Origin: Ulva prolifera
Taxonomy: Eukaryota > Chlorophyta > Ulvophyceae > Ulvales > Ulvaceae
Assembly (NCBI GenBank): GCA_023078555.1
Contig: CM041197.1
Coordinates: 10,633,160 to 10,697,159 of the forward strand
Direction: 5' to 3'
DNA: 64,000 nucleotides
The notes beneath the pieces are model-generated. The model was not told the DNA's origin, made no database searches, and was given only the letters and a program-made list of their open reading frames with translations. Made by a program: the position numbers and the translations under genes. Positions 32,007-45,498 of the stretch are shown here, piece after piece. Within the stretch, counting starts at the first letter, position 1. Each line of letters begins with the position of its first letter.

Positions 32007-34100
32007 ATGATCGCGCCACCGAGACCAGCATGCGCAAACGGAGCTCGGGCATCTTTGCTCCGAGTGCTCGCCGTCGCTTGCATTGCGGGCGCCCATGTCA
32101 GTGCGGCGCCCGCATCCATAGCTGCTTCTGAAGACTCCTTCGGCAGCCTCGGGCCGGGTGGCTACGCGGACTACCCCTTGGACGTCGATGAGCCCCCCCG
32201 GCCGGAGGAGATGGAGCTAGAGGCCATGCAGCCAGAGCCGCCAGAGGATCCGGTAGATGGTCTTCCCCCGCCACCTGCCCCGGGACCAGCAGACTTGCCC
32301 GCCGGTGCGATCTCAAGCCTTTGTATCCGCCTACATGCCATCATGGCTATATCAAACCAGGTTACACAGCAGCACTGGTGCGGGTCATGGATGTTGACCA
32401 TGAACGGAACAGTCTTTTGAACGGGGACGTTGAAGTGTGCTTCAGCCATTCAGAAATGTAATATCCTGCCACTGCGGGGCTGCGGCTGTATCATTTGGAC
32501 GCTTATGTGCGCCCTGACATGGATGCTGCTATACATTTATTCAGTCCTGGTAATGTCTCGGTACACATGTTGAAGCCAAGGTGGCATGCATGTGCGAATT
32601 GAGCTCTCTCAGTGGCTGTGGTGCTACGTACGTGTGTTGCTGCCTGCGCGTGTGCCATTATGCCACAAGGCACAGCAGGGACATAGCAGGTTGGACCTGT
32701 GCGACCTGTTTGCATCATGATGTGGTCCGAGGGTATGCGACACACCGTCCCCTTCAAATTTGCAACACTGGAACACCATGGAACACCATCCTACTAGTAC
32801 AATGTGTTTCTGTGGCAGTGCAGTTGGCTGTCTACTACGCGCCACTGTTGAGCTGCCCTGCAGAATATCCATGGCCAAAATCCCTGAAATTCAGCCTGGA
32901 TATTCGAAAATTTCCTAGGTGACCAGTCCTGACGACCCAACAGTAGGCAGCTATCCTGAACCCTCTCCTGTTGAAATACTTGCGGTGTGAATGTAGGCAT
33001 CCTGGAACTCAACACTGACGTGTGTGAATGCCATCGTCGGCACACTCCCGCAGCACATGCATAGCAACGGCATAACACAACTCGGAGCAGAGGGCATCAC
33101 TGACAGCTGTGTTTGCTGTTGCAGGGGAAGGGGACTTGCGGCTGGTCGGCCGCACGGACCTGGGCGGAGGTTTCGTTGGCGGGTCGCTGCAGGCCTTCAT
33201 CGGGGGCTCCTTTGGCTCTGTGTGTGACTTCCAGTTTGGCCCGCCTGATGCTGACGTGGCCTGCCGGCAGCTGGGCTTCGTTGGCGGATCCACCGGATCA
33301 CTTGTCAGAATTGACCTTGAACGAAGTGAGGTACGGCCAGCAATGCCTTGCAGATGTCGTTTGAAGTGTATGCATGGGCACTCGCCTTCGCTCAGGCTGT
33401 GCGTAGCAGCGATCGGAACTTGTGCTCCCTTTCAAGTTTGACACACAGCTGCAAGCTATCGCAGCAATGTAGTCAATCCCTAGGAGCCACAATGGACTTG
33501 CTGCCGCAGGTGTGACATGGCTCGGCTTCATTACTGAGTGTTGACATTAGTGTATCCCGTGAGGCGGGCGGATTGACTTCAGAGTATTTCCTCGCGCCCT
33601 CAGCCAGCACATTGTCTGGTATGCATTTGTATCATGCATACCTTGATACAAGTCAGGGTAGCGCCGTCGTGCATCTGCCGCAGGCTGCATCATTCGCTGT
33701 GTGGGCACAATTCCAGCATGGAGCACCACGCCAACAGTTCGACCGGACAGCCTGTCTGCAGGAAATACTTGCGCCTTTTGTGCTGGAGGCTCTGAACTGC
33801 ACGGGCACCGAGGAGCGCCTCGTGGACTGCCCCGGCATCACAGAGGGCGCCTACAACGACTACATCTACCTCTACCAATTTGCCGGTGACAGCACGGGGA
33901 CGTGTGACCCTCTGGAGGGCACGTTGGCGACAGTGGCCTGTGGGACTCTGACAGGGCCAGGTGTGATCTTCCATGATTTGCATCGCAGCTACTAGAATCA
34001 CGAACGTGCTAGTGCCGTCAGTGATAGTGACGCCGCGGCACAACTGCATAAGCCCCCCTCCCCCCCTCCCCCTCCCCCCCCACAACTGCATAAGCCCCCC

Positions 34101-34138
<38 letters not shown>

Positions 34139-37100
34139 TTCCAGGGTGATAAAACGTCGATCTCACACATTTTCTAACGCGATATCTGATACAATGGCAG
34201 TAGCAGAAGGGCCCGCCAGCACTGCATGCCTTTCTGCCAGCTCCTGTACCATATCGAGTTGCCGGGAGGCAGTGCTGTTGAGCTAGAGACAGCGTGCTGC
34301 AATCCCGGCAATGCGTCTCCGCCACGGATACAGGTCCCCCAGGTATTTGCATGGCTACTAGTATGTCATGATTGAGATTCTGTCGTTGAGGTAGGTACTG
34401 ATCTAAGGAGCATCTCGCGCATTCTGTAAGATGTGTGCACACTGGAAGAATGAGAGAGTTGCACATCCTGTACGAACTCAGGAAGAGAGGGGTTCCCTGT
34501 CTCCCACGAATGATCCTGAGTTAAGTGTATGTGCTGCCCTCCATGATGTCGAGAATAGCTGCACTCACGCAGCGGACGGGGATATCAGGCTGGCGCCGGT
34601 GGAGGGGCCGGAGGCTGGCAACGCAGCGTACGGCCGCCTTGAGATTTTCAGCGGCGGAGGCTGGGTCCCCGTCTGCGACAGCACAGCTGCCACTGATCGT
34701 TTCCGGACTAGCGAGGTCCTCCCAGAAGCGGCAGCCCGCGTTGCGTGCCGGCAGCTTGGCTTTGCAGGTGGTGAGAAGGCTGTCGCAGTGCGTCCCCTGC
34801 CTGACCAACTCTGAGAGCCACCTGTATGCACGACTACCGTTCATGAATGTGAAGAGTGTCGGGGAGGGAACTTCAGTTAGTAGGCACACACCGTATACTT
34901 GGTAACCGTGCCGTCCAGTCAGTGGCAGTTTCAGAAATGCAGAACTGCAGTGGTCCCGTTAACTTGGAGTTGTCGATGTCCTGTTCAGGATACGGCTCGG
35001 TAAATTCACATTGACATTGCTTTAGATTTCTGAGGGTGGCGTAAGAATCGGTGGCGACGGCCCAGAATGAGGCGTGACATGGGCGTTGGCCATGCGTGTC
35101 CGCCAGCCGCATCAGGCAACATTCATCTCCTCACGTGGCATGGCTGAAGGGGTTTCTGCGCACATGGGCCGAACAAGCAATGCTTAAGTTACCCGAGAAT
35201 GTCCTCTAGGTTCTTCATCTGAGCTAGTTTCTCTCAACCCGCAACGTTGAACTCTCCATGCAGTCCAATTGGCACGTGGCAGCAGGTTTGTGACACAGTA
35301 CGCATATGCTTGGCGCCGGTCCGGTACAGGATGACCCAGATGCATGACCTCACACCGCGACAGCCCTGTACATGCCGCCCGCCAGTGCAGCCACCACGCA
35401 GTTACGGAGGCTGAACTCTAGACTCTGCCACCACTGCCGAGCACACTGGTGCGTTCCCGCAGGGAACTGTTTCGGAGGCCGGTGGCCTTGGCTTCTCAAC
35501 AGTGCGATCGGTCCCCCTGCTTCCTCCAGGCGCCAGCTGCACAGGTGACGAAGAGGCGCTTGCAGCGTGCTCCGGAGGCGGGCCGGGCGGCACTACCGCG
35601 GATCAGTGCGGATCATTCCGACCGTCCACTCTTGCTCTGGTCTGCTTTAACAGCACAGACCTCGACACAGGTGAGATCGGCCATCCGCCCCACATATGTG
35701 CTGACTCCTGTTGCAGCTACTCCGGGAGGCCATGGGTTTGATGATGCATGCGCTCCGTGAAACTTGAAAAGCCTGCCAGTAATGAACGCACCGCTGTGCA
35801 CAGGACGAGCCCCTGTGGGTTCTGCTGTGATCAGACAGCAGAGCCTGTACTCCCCTTAAGGAAGCTTCAAAGGGCAGTACAGCCTGTACTAAGTTACCTG
35901 AGGTAATTTTGCCCCTGAGCGTCTGATCCTGGTTATCCGGATTTGGTTGAGCTTAATGTTGAAATGTCTCAGCACGTCCACAGTAACGCTGGTTTGCAGT
36001 GTCGCTCGCTGACAGTTCGCATTGGCAGTGGTGATGCAAATCCGTACGGTTGGACACACCCTGTGGCTGCAGCAAGTCGCTACTTGGGGTCGACCATGAC
36101 TCGTCTAGAGTATTGCTTTCACCAACTTGAATGTTCAGGCACGGATGGGTCTCTGCGGCTTGCGGATGGTCAGGCGGGCCCGGGGTACGAGTACGGCCGC
36201 CTCGACATCTTCCTGCGGGGCTTGTGGAGGGCCGTCTGTGATGAGGACCGGTTCACCCCTGACGCGGCACAGGTCGCCTGCGCTGCTCTTGGCTTTGGTG
36301 GTGGGGCTGCCCTGCAGTTCCGGCAGGCTCGAAAGCAGGTGCTCTCTCATATGAGGGGTCAGCATATGTGCATATGCATACGGGTCAGCATATGATGAAT
36401 GTAAAATTCAGACTTCTGGGAGGGGAGTAAGTTCAGTAGCACCACGGAAATAGGCTTGTTGAGCTCACCCCCTTCCATTGACCCTCAAATGTGTGCAGTG
36501 CACGGTAATTTCGATCTCAGGGAAACAGCGACAGACTGACACCGATGTGAGCTGTTGCTGTTTTTGAGCACGTCGCCCGACCATACATGCAGACCAACCA
36601 CACCTCTTGCATTTCTGCAATGGCTCTTGCAACCTCCACCACATGCCTGTCTCTTGAAAACGCCAAGACTCTATGGATCTGCTGGCGCTCAGGGGTGGTG
36701 AACAATAAGTCAGCCGAGACCGTCTGCAATGGCATGTTGAGCTGTTGATAGCTTGAAGAATGTGTGCTGGAGCCTGACTCTAGCATGGTGTTCCTTCCCC
36801 CGTCTGTCAGTCTCGGCGGTGCGGATTGCAGGTGCTCGGGTCAACACTGCCCGTCGGCCTCACACGCGTGGACTGCGCCGGCGATGAGCCCTCCCTCCTG
36901 CAGTGCTCCTCAGTCAGCTCATATGCGGAGATCACCTTCCGCAGGAATGCAGGCGCCACCTTCGCGAGGTGCACCAGGCTGAACTCCGTCACGCTCGGTG
37001 ATGACTTGTCCACCGCCACGGCGAGCGATGCACGCACCACCGACTCGACGGTCCTGGCCTGCGGGGACACTTCCGGCGGTATGCTCGCCTTGCACGCAAT

Positions 37101-40100
37101 ATAAATCATAAATGGACATGTATAATACATCGAGTATATGGACACTCTTCGCCCGGGCCAATAATGGCAGGCCATTGCACCTGCTGGATGGTGCATGCGC
37201 AGCGACCTGCATTCCGACTCGGAGACTCGGAGAGGTGCACGACTGGCAAGTCTGATCATTAGCCCGTCCAGCTGCTCTGTCATGCAGTCAACGGTCTCTT
37301 CCACCACTTGCACCAGGAGGGCATAGCAGCTTGCTGCATCATCTGACAATGTTTTGTGTCACCCTTTCGAATCGACCTGCGAGGTTACGTCCTGTGAGCG
37401 TGCCCCCCTACCACAGCGCTGTCTCGGCGTTGATACGTTTTCTGACCCCGCTTGCACATTCTCAGTAGCAAACGTGGGTCGTCTTGCGCTTGCTTTGGGG
37501 ATGCCATCCATGATGTAGAGCTATCTATTTCCAGATGTGATCAGATTTTAGATTATTAAGTATTGCTGTGCACATCCACCTGCAGATTGCCCGGATCAAA
37601 TGGCCTCGCAGGGATCTGTGCGCCTGCGCGGCGGCTTTGGCACGCCCTGCGACCCCGTGCACACCGGCTTCGTCGAGATCTTGAACAGCGGCGAGTGGGG
37701 TGCCATCTGTGATGGCAACAATCCGAGCTCCGCACGAGCCGACGTCCTGGCTGATGTCGTCTGCCGGCAGCTCGGCTTCCCACATGGCACCGTCGTCCAA
37801 GCAAACATCCCATTCAACAGGTCTGAAACTAGCTTCGCACCAGGTGATGAAGAAGCAGATGAGCTACAGGACCGATTCTGGCTGAATGCTAACCAGGCCC
37901 GCTGCCTCGGTCCAGAGGAGCAAGTGGTCGATTGTGACCTGGGCTCAGGCTTTCGCAATAACAACTCTGGATGCCGTAATAACCCCGTGCGGCTGACGGT
38001 GGCGTGCCGCACCTTTGCCGTGCAAGAGGCGCTCGAAGCTGTTACAACCCCAGGCGCTGGTACACTCTTATCTTATTTCAGCAGTGAAGTTGGCGGCGCC
38101 AGTGTTTTGCGTCCTGTGCTTCCACACTCCGTTGGGTGCCATGCCGTGGATGTGCAGTCACCATTTAGACCGTTTAGCCCGTTTAGACCGTGTGCATGTA
38201 TCATTTGACAAAGTGTTCATTCCAGGGTTGGGATGCATGCTTTCTACATGCTCGTCCCGTCTATATGTCATGTGAGTGATTGAAGCGGAGGTCAACTGGC
38301 AAATGAAGTGTAGATGTGCCACTCAGTGAGCTTTGTGCATATACGCCTGCAGCTGCCCAGCGTGGCTTTGGGGGTGCAGAGGAGGGCGACCTCCGGCTTG
38401 TGGAGCAGTCCACGGTTGACAACTGGGTGCAAGGCGGCCTTGAGCTTTTCCTTGACGGCTCCTGGGGCCAGGTCTGCTCCTCCAGTGCTGGCTTCAGCGG
38501 CAGCGACGTTGACGTCGCCTGCCGCCAGCTCGGCTTCAGCGGCGGCGCGGTCGCACCAAACAAGCCCGCCGACAGCTTCCGCCCAATCAGAAGAAACAAC
38601 TTTTCTCCCCCACAACTGCGGGCGGACGTGTTCCCAGAGGTGGCCCTGTCGGGAGGGCCTGGATGCACTGGGAGTGAGCAGAGGCTGTTGGACTGTGTTG
38701 GAGGCGACCTGGGTGCCTTGGCGAGCCAGGACGCCGCGGCATGCTACGAGGGATCGTATTATTACTTCGATGAGACATCTCCCAGGCTCATCATTGCATG
38801 TGTCGCAGAGGCCGAAGCTGGTGCGTGGTCGGGCTCACTGCAGTGTCAAACTGAGGGGAACACCTGCATCTGCACTCCTGAGAGCGCGCATGAGCGCATG
38901 ATGCGATTTTTTCCTTGAGCTTGCGCGGTACCGCCAAATCATAGCTTACATCACGGCAGGGTCGGCCTCGCAGCAGCAGTTGCCATGGTGCTCGGAAGTC
39001 TGTCCTGTCAGCCTGTGGTATGGTTCAAGTCACTCGTTCGCTTCAGTGTGTGTAGTGGTACTGGAGCAGTCATCTGTCTCCAGTAAGATAATTCGCACCA
39101 TTTTGCAACCTGATGCTTTACAGGCATCACCGAGTGATCCACCTGCACCGATCATAAGACCGGACGATGTACATTTCTGCCAGCCACTTGTTGACATCTG
39201 GCAGTACTAGTGTGCCATTGCCATGTTAGCCTTGTCCTACCTAAAAGCCACTCATGATCAGCAAAAGGTCACTCGCATCAAAGGTGTCCACGAGGCCCTG
39301 AACACATCTCGAGGTCATAGAGCTTGGCGCTGCCAGACGACGGCGGAGTGTCGGTGCAGGCGTGGAAGGCTCGATTCGCCTGACTACTTTCGGGGATGAT
39401 GACATTGATAACGACCCAGAGGCGGGGGTCGGAATCCTGGAAGTCTTCCATGCTGGCGCCTGGGGCACCGTCTGCAACGGCGACCCTAGATTTATTGAGG
39501 CTGATGACGGTTCTGCATATTCTGCCCCATTTCTTGATGCCAGTCTTACACAGGTGCTGTTCCTGGCCGACTGCAGAATCTGTTAACAGATTCTGCAGTC
39601 CGTACAAGTGCATTGGGTAATTACCCAATGCACTTGTACATGATACTATGGTACATTCGTTTAATGCCCTGTACCAGATATTGATGTGGTCGTCTTGTGT
39701 TTCGGCTTTCACTGCCATTATGCGCAGTGGATGCTGTCGGTGGCTCGGTCGGACCTAGTACAAGTCCTGCACAGCACCGGCTCCATAGACCTCTGGATTG
39801 AGACCAACTTCACGGTGCATGTCCAACATCAATATGCTAACACGTGAGGGCGGAACCTTATGTTCCGGTGCTGCGCAAAACAGCGCTGCTGCTCACCGGA
39901 CTGCTTGTGGCATACTAGCCATGTCTACCACTTGAGTATCGGTTATAACCTTAATTAAGGTCGTTTTTTCCCCCATTCAACGCAAGCTGTATGGTCCAGC
40001 ATGAGGTCACTGCAGTGTGTCCTAGCCTCATCTGAGATAGGCTTGGGCTTGATGTGAGGATATCCACCAAAGCGTGTTTGGCCCGAGAGCGTTACGAAGT

Positions 40101-42538
40101 GACCAGCGATGAACGTACCATCATTCGTGGCACACTTGAGTGTAACCCAAGTATCCGCATTTGATGCTGCTGGCGTTGTGCAGGCGGCGGCGCAGGTTGC
40201 GTGTCGGCAGCTCGGATTCACGGGCGGAGAGTTCCGGGGTATCGAGCGCAGACCGTTTGAGGAGATGCCGCTGCGGCCGTCCTGGCTGGCGGACCTCCCA
40301 TGCACTGCAGGCACAGATACCTCCATCAGTGACTGCGGAGCGCTCGACTTTGGCAACACCTCGTCCTGCGGCTTCCCCCAGAGGCTCCTCTGCACCGACG
40401 GCCCCCCAGGTGCTGAAACAGTCGTATTGCCGAAGGCACAAGCTTGCTTTGCTTAAGGCCTATGGCGTACATGACATTGTGTGCTGTGGTGGACCTAGCC
40501 ATGGATATGGATGAGCGAAGTGTCACATGTTGCAGAATTGTGTTTACGGTCGCAGGTTGCGGCACGTCACGAAGTGATTCCTAGAAACTTTCGCATGGTG
40601 ACATGCATCCATGCAATGGGTGCTGCTATCATGTGTACATTGAACTCATTCTACCAGAAGACGTTCATGCAGGCTTAAATCCGACTGCAACTGTTCAGCT
40701 TTGCTATAGCCTACCCCTGGAGTGGTGCAGGAACGGCTTTCCTTACACCGAGGCTCGTGGCCGGGGAAGCCGATCCCGGCGGGGCGTGGGCGTACGGCCG
40801 CCTCGAGGTATTTCACGGACTGGCCTTTGTCACCGTTAGCGACGCGAAAGGGCGGCAGGAGCTGGGGCGCAGAGGCGCGCAAGTGGCGTGCCGCACCCTC
40901 GGCTTTGCAACCGGGGGGCAGGCGCTGGCTGGACAGGATTCAGTCCTGCCTCTTCTGGAAGGGGCTGGCAGGGACGGTGCTGTGGGGAACATCATCTGCC
41001 GAGGAGATGAGGCGGTGCTGTCTGACTGCCCATTCCGAGCCTACACATATGACTATGACAACTACGCTAGGGTACCGGAAGACGCGGCTGTCGCTCTTGT
41101 TTGCTACAACCCGACAGGTGCGGCAACCATTGCGTCATCATGACGTTACCACAGTGTGTTTTTAATAGCATCAACACGCTGGCAGGCATGCATGCGCAAA
41201 GAATCCCCCCCCTCTCCCCCGCATACATGAGCAGTACAGCACTGTGATTCATGGCCCTCGTGCATGTGTACCACAGCACGTTACCAAGAACGTGTCGCTG
41301 CCAGAGTGACATACATATGCTCCCTGCTCAGCTCTAGGCCACGGAGCACACCTGAGCCATCAGTGAACCCTCGGGACCCTGACAATGTCCTGGCGAGACC
41401 GAATTCACTCACACACAATTTCCAGCAGGCAGCATGTTCCAATGAAATGTATGGCATATCGTCGACACGTTGTTCCGCTCCGGAGTTGTGTTTGCCGTCT
41501 TCAAGCTATGGATCAGAAATGTGATTTACACCCAGCTTTCAAAGCTAAAGTAAGCTACTTTGCTTTACTGTACAGCGCATCGTGTGCTGAAAGAGTCGTG
41601 CGCAGCCTCCTTTGAGTCTGTACACCTCGGTGTATTTGCAGAGTGTGAGGCAAGTGGCACAGCTCCAGCGCAGGGCGATGTCCGCCTGGTAACGCTGAAC
41701 GGCATCGACACCTCCACGCAGCCGTGTGACGACGTCCACCTTGGCGGCGTTGAGTTCTTCAATGGCGGCCAGTGGGGCCGCATTTGCGTCACCGGCAAGC
41801 GCACCACAGCCACCTTCACCGTCGAAGCCCTCGTCATCTGCCGCCAGCTGGGCTTCCCCTTCGGCAGCCTCATGGACAACGAAGACGACGCAGATGTGTT
41901 CTACGGTTATACTGACAATGGCAGTGACCCCGAAGACTACCAGGCCACTACGCTGCCCACTTTCGCTTCGATTTTGTTTTGCACCGGCACAGAGGAGCGG
42001 CTGGAGGATTGCGCGTTCCCGGAGGACTTTGGCAACCCAGCCATCGACCGCGTCCCCGGGCGGCCTGACCTTGCCACCACCAGGTGCCCTGATCGTGACA
42101 TTCTCAGTGTCATCTGCAGGCGCTTCCCGGTGGAAGGTGCGGCAAACCCGCGTCACTGGTGATCGATGTGATCGATGTGCATGAGCTGCGGCATGTGCTG
42201 TTCTGCTGCAAGCGGAACTGTGTTCATGTCTGCGCTCGGTGACTGTTCTCATCTTATGTGGGACGGGTCTCTGCTGCACTAATCGCTTTCCCCCCGTACC
42301 AGCGTGTGCGAAGTCGCAAATCAAGAAGGCTCAGCATCATGATGATCGCTGCAGGCCCACTCGGATGCTGCCAGAGCCTCTGATGCTGAGCATGGAGTCC
42401 ACTGTACTCCTCACATGTGTCAGATCTTGTCATCTTGAATCCGTTCATGATCACTGACAAGAAGGCCCGGATTTCATGCTGAGCGTGCCATTCAAATCAC
42501 GCTTTGCTGCAGAATCTCAAGTCATCCGGCGGCTGTGA
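32007..42538 (+). CDS. SRCR gene 3: secreted protein with eight SRCR domains
   Basis: Coding exons: 32007-32304, 33125-33330, 33762-33960, 34573-34787, 35463-35670, 36139-36338, 36832-37078, 37586-38059, 38380-38820, 39360-39553, 40184-40409, 40731-41117, 41642-42136, 42513-42538; 3,816 nt, 1,271 residues. Start 32007 (MIAPPRPA) aligns with genes 1 and 2; an in-frame ATG at 31974 would add 11 residues and cannot be excluded. Signal peptide core LLRVLAVACIAGA; linker GPGGYADYPLDVDEP; SRCR A 100-234, B 235-375, C 376-524, D 525-682, E 683-829, F 830-969, G 970-1098, H 1099-1263; tail ESQVIRRL. Domains A and D are nearest to gene 1. Domain C second half has an 11-codon insertion (LSTATASDART region) and domain H has extra acidic residues (NEDDADVFYGY). 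Two perfect palindromes lie in the intron of domain F. Role as for gene 1: extracellular binding, partner unknown. Confidence 0.88.
34047..34138. repeat. C-rich duplication ending in a 37-C homopolymer
   Basis: CACAACTGCATAAGCCCCCC occurs twice (about 34040 and 34081), each followed by C runs; the second ends in an unbroken C tract at 34102-34138. It lies in the A-B intron of gene 3. The exact length is probably unreliable. Confidence 0.85.
39569..39600. repeat. Perfect 32-bp palindrome in gene 3 F intron
   Basis: GACTGCAGAATCTGTT followed without a loop by its exact reverse complement. It starts 15 nt after the donor of the first domain F exon. A second perfect palindrome begins two bases further on (39602-39639). 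Confidence 0.95.
39602..39639. repeat. Perfect 38-bp palindrome in gene 3 F intron
   Basis: GTACAAGTGCATTGGGTAA followed directly by its reverse complement. Adjacent to another spacerless palindrome. Neither is present in the same intron of genes 1, 2 or 4. Confidence 0.95.
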
Positions 42539-44876
42539 GTCAGTCCGAAGTGCTGCCTGATGCCATGTAGCCCCAAGCCACCGACACACGGTACAGAGTA
42601 GTGCCCTGGTCATCGAGTGCGCGGCAGTGCATGCGGCCATCACAACCCGCACTGCTGTAGGCATGCCAGTAGCCGAGACGCAGCGCTACATGTGCTGCTC
42701 CCACAGCATGCATGCAAGTCGTAGGGCGATGTCCGTCCGTATTCAAAGGTGTTCATGTTCAGTGTGTTCGTGATCTGCGCAAAACACTATTGCATTGCTA
42801 GCTAGACTGACATTGTCTCGGTACACATGCATTCATGGTTCCACGTGTTGGTGGTGCTGACACTTTCTCCCGCCGATGCTTGCACAGGGCACACTAACAG
42901 TGCCTGTATGTTTCCCTGCATGATCCATATGCATGGTGTAGCACAATATGTCCTCAGGTGTGCTGCGCGCGATGCTTCCCCAGCACATACCCACTGGCAG
43001 ATGTGCAGCACCCCCTCAGGTGTTGCCCGATTTTGACTGGTTTAGACCTAATGTCCGTGTGGTGTATATGCATGCAGCTGCCCAGAAATGTCAGTGGCTC
43101 TGGCCCCAATTAGCTAGTGCATTTGTGTAAACCTGTCCATGCATGCTTCAACAATGTAAAGGCACCAGGCATGGACCAAAGTGCAGCATGAATGTGGCAC
43201 CCTTTGGAAAATTAAGGAAGCTTCCTTGACCTGACCATTTCACATCAGGTCGCAATACGCCTGAATCCACACAATCATGTTTCAGTTGCACCATATTCGC
43301 CATCACTGAATGTTGGCAACTACTCCACCAGTAGAGTCTCAATTGAGTTACTTAACTAGACAAAAGTCCACAAAAAGTTAGGCAATGTCCATGTCTGTCG
43401 ATGGATAGTGCACTCGATACATAGCTAAAGTGGAAACGGCAGTTGCAGATGCAACTTGGCAAGTCAACATCGATGCTCAGCCATGTAAAGTAAATCTGAA
43501 TTTACTGAGCCATATCCTATTGGACATTGATGTGTTAGAAGGACACATTCCATACGGGCAGGTAGCTACGCACTGCTTTTTTTGCTTCCGGCACAACCGG
43601 GCCGCTCCTGCATGCGCTGACGGACAGGGTGTGGCCGTGGAGCCCAGGGCAGCCTGTAGCCACTCCTTCTGGCTGACAGCATGTGCAAGCTGACGTGTCA
43701 AGCCGTTTGCTGAAGCGGGTGACGGTGCAAACCAAACTTGAACCACAGTCGCCGCAGGGAGGCGCGCCCATGGCAGTCAGGCATCCAGCTGTGGCATGCC
43801 AGATGCCTCAGATGCTGTCAGTCATGATGAAACGTTCGACATCGTCCCGAGGCCTCGATTCAGCAGATCTGCTCGAGAGCAACGCCTCGCGAGCGTCACA
43901 AATGACTCATTCCCCCAGACATCATTGTCTTGAAGAATCAACACATCTAGCGCAGTACTTGCTTGTTGAGTGGAAGTCGAAGCAGTGGGTCAGCTGCCCC
44001 GGGCAAGAGGCACTTGGCGTGAGAGCGCAGTGCACTGCAGATCCGGATCCGCAGCTTGTTGCAGAATCTGTTTCGGCAGAGGCTGCTGGGCTGTCAACGC
44101 AGTTGCGGGAGGGCTGGCTGCTATCGGGAGCGTGCTGTGTTCAAGACCGTCTCGCTGGCGTGCAACTGGTTTCTGGTGTGCTTCCCGGCAGCAGCATGCT
44201 GCAGCAGCTGCCGACATGACGTCGCAATCACGGCATGTCGGGCTCATGACAGCCGTGCATGCATGGTGCCCCCAGTGCTGCCGGTATACTTGTAAACATA
44301 CTTGCACTGCGCCCTGAGCTGAAGCGTGACAAGAAATCATCCATTCCGCTCAAAGCACGGCTCTCATGTCATAGCTTTCAGTTCCTCGGAAGTCGTGGAC
44401 ATGCATGAATGTTGGAGCGCGCTCGCTGCGACGCCGGCATTGTTCGCGAATGGACCCAGCCGGCCATACTTACATGGCGCGCTGGTGGCCATGGCTCATG
44501 CATCATGGCGTTGTTTCGGAACTACGCTCGGTCCGCATCATGACTGCGCGATTGGTCCGAAGCTTCCCGTTCAACAAGTTGTGTTCCGGCTGACCATCGC
44601 CACATCACCTTGACATTGTGGCTGAGCACTCCGACACTGCCGCAAGATCTGCTGGGGCGCCTCGCTACGCCTTGCTTTGCGACAGTTGCCACAGATTCAA
44701 TCCAGGTGCTTGGTCAGTGTCCACGCAGCCCTGGTGCTGGTCTGCAGCTGTGCGGACGTTTCTCTGTGCTGCTCTGCGGTGAGTGCCGGCGTAGCATGTG
44801 TGCTGCCTGTGATCTGCCATGCCTGTGGCCTGCAGTGCTACTTGCCTCTTTGGCCCTGTAACAAACAGCAGTGGCG

Positions 44877-45245
44877 TGCGCCTGGCTGGTGGACGGGGTT
44901 CGGCTGGGGGTGGGCGTGTGGGTGTGGGCGTGTGTGTGGCTGTGTGGCTGTACAGCCACACATGTGTGGCTGTACAGCGGTGTGTGTGTGCTTGTTGTGC
45001 CTTGGCGTTGGCTGTGGCTCTCTTGCTGCGTGCGCATTGCGTTTCTTGTGCTCTCCCTTTTGGTCCTGGCGGTGCTACCTGCCCCTCCGGCTTTTTCCTT
45101 TGTAACACATGTGTGGCTGTGTCCGGCGAGGGTGCTGCCGTTGCGTGGGTGTTTTGGTGTGAGCTTCGTGTGGCTTGCTGCGTGGTGTGCGGTTCCCCTG
45201 GTTCTTGCTTGCGGTGCTACCTGCCTCGCTTGCTTTGTCCTTGTA
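44877..45245 (+). mobile_element. R1 retroposon-like insertion with 16-bp TSD
   Basis: ACAAACAGCAGTGGCG at 44861-44876 and ACACACAGCAGTGGCG at 45246-45261 flank a GT-rich unit whose 3' end is GCTTTGTCCTTGTA. An internal partial repeat (about 45055-45108) shows it is composite. It shares a nearly identical stretch (CGGCGAGGGTGCTGCCGTTG onward) with 56138-56341. An older R1 end lies immediately upstream (about 44795-44860). Its open frame is repetitive and not considered coding. Confidence 0.8.
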
Positions 45246-45464
45246 ACACACAGCAGTGGCGCCTGCACCAGCACAGCCATCCCAAGTTCCACAGTCTCTC
45301 ATGCTTCCAAACCTGCCATCCCTGTCCAATCCACCCCTGCCACCCCTGCTCTTTCACCGCAGCCCCCCTATCACCTGCCCATTCCACCTCTGTCCTGTTC
45401 ACCCCTATCCCTCCACCCCTGGCGCTACCTATAGGTAGCTACCCAATACAACACTCAGCCTCCG

Positions 45465-45465
<1 letters not shown>

Positions 45466-45498
<33 letters not shown>
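45466..45498. repeat. Homopolymer tract of 33 C
   Basis: An unbroken C run about 100 nt upstream of the gene 4 start codon. It falls in the presumed 5' untranslated intron or promoter. Length uncertain for the same reason as other homopolymers. Confidence 0.9.

Noticed and set aside
33690-34466. 258-codon minus-strand frame with a long glycine run
   Set aside because: Antisense to the second A exon of gene 3 and reads through the C homopolymer; an artefact of composition.
43683-44219. 178-codon plus-strand frame in the spacer
   Set aside because: No recognisable domain, no homologous frame in other spacers, no splice signals of the local type. Left as unsupported.
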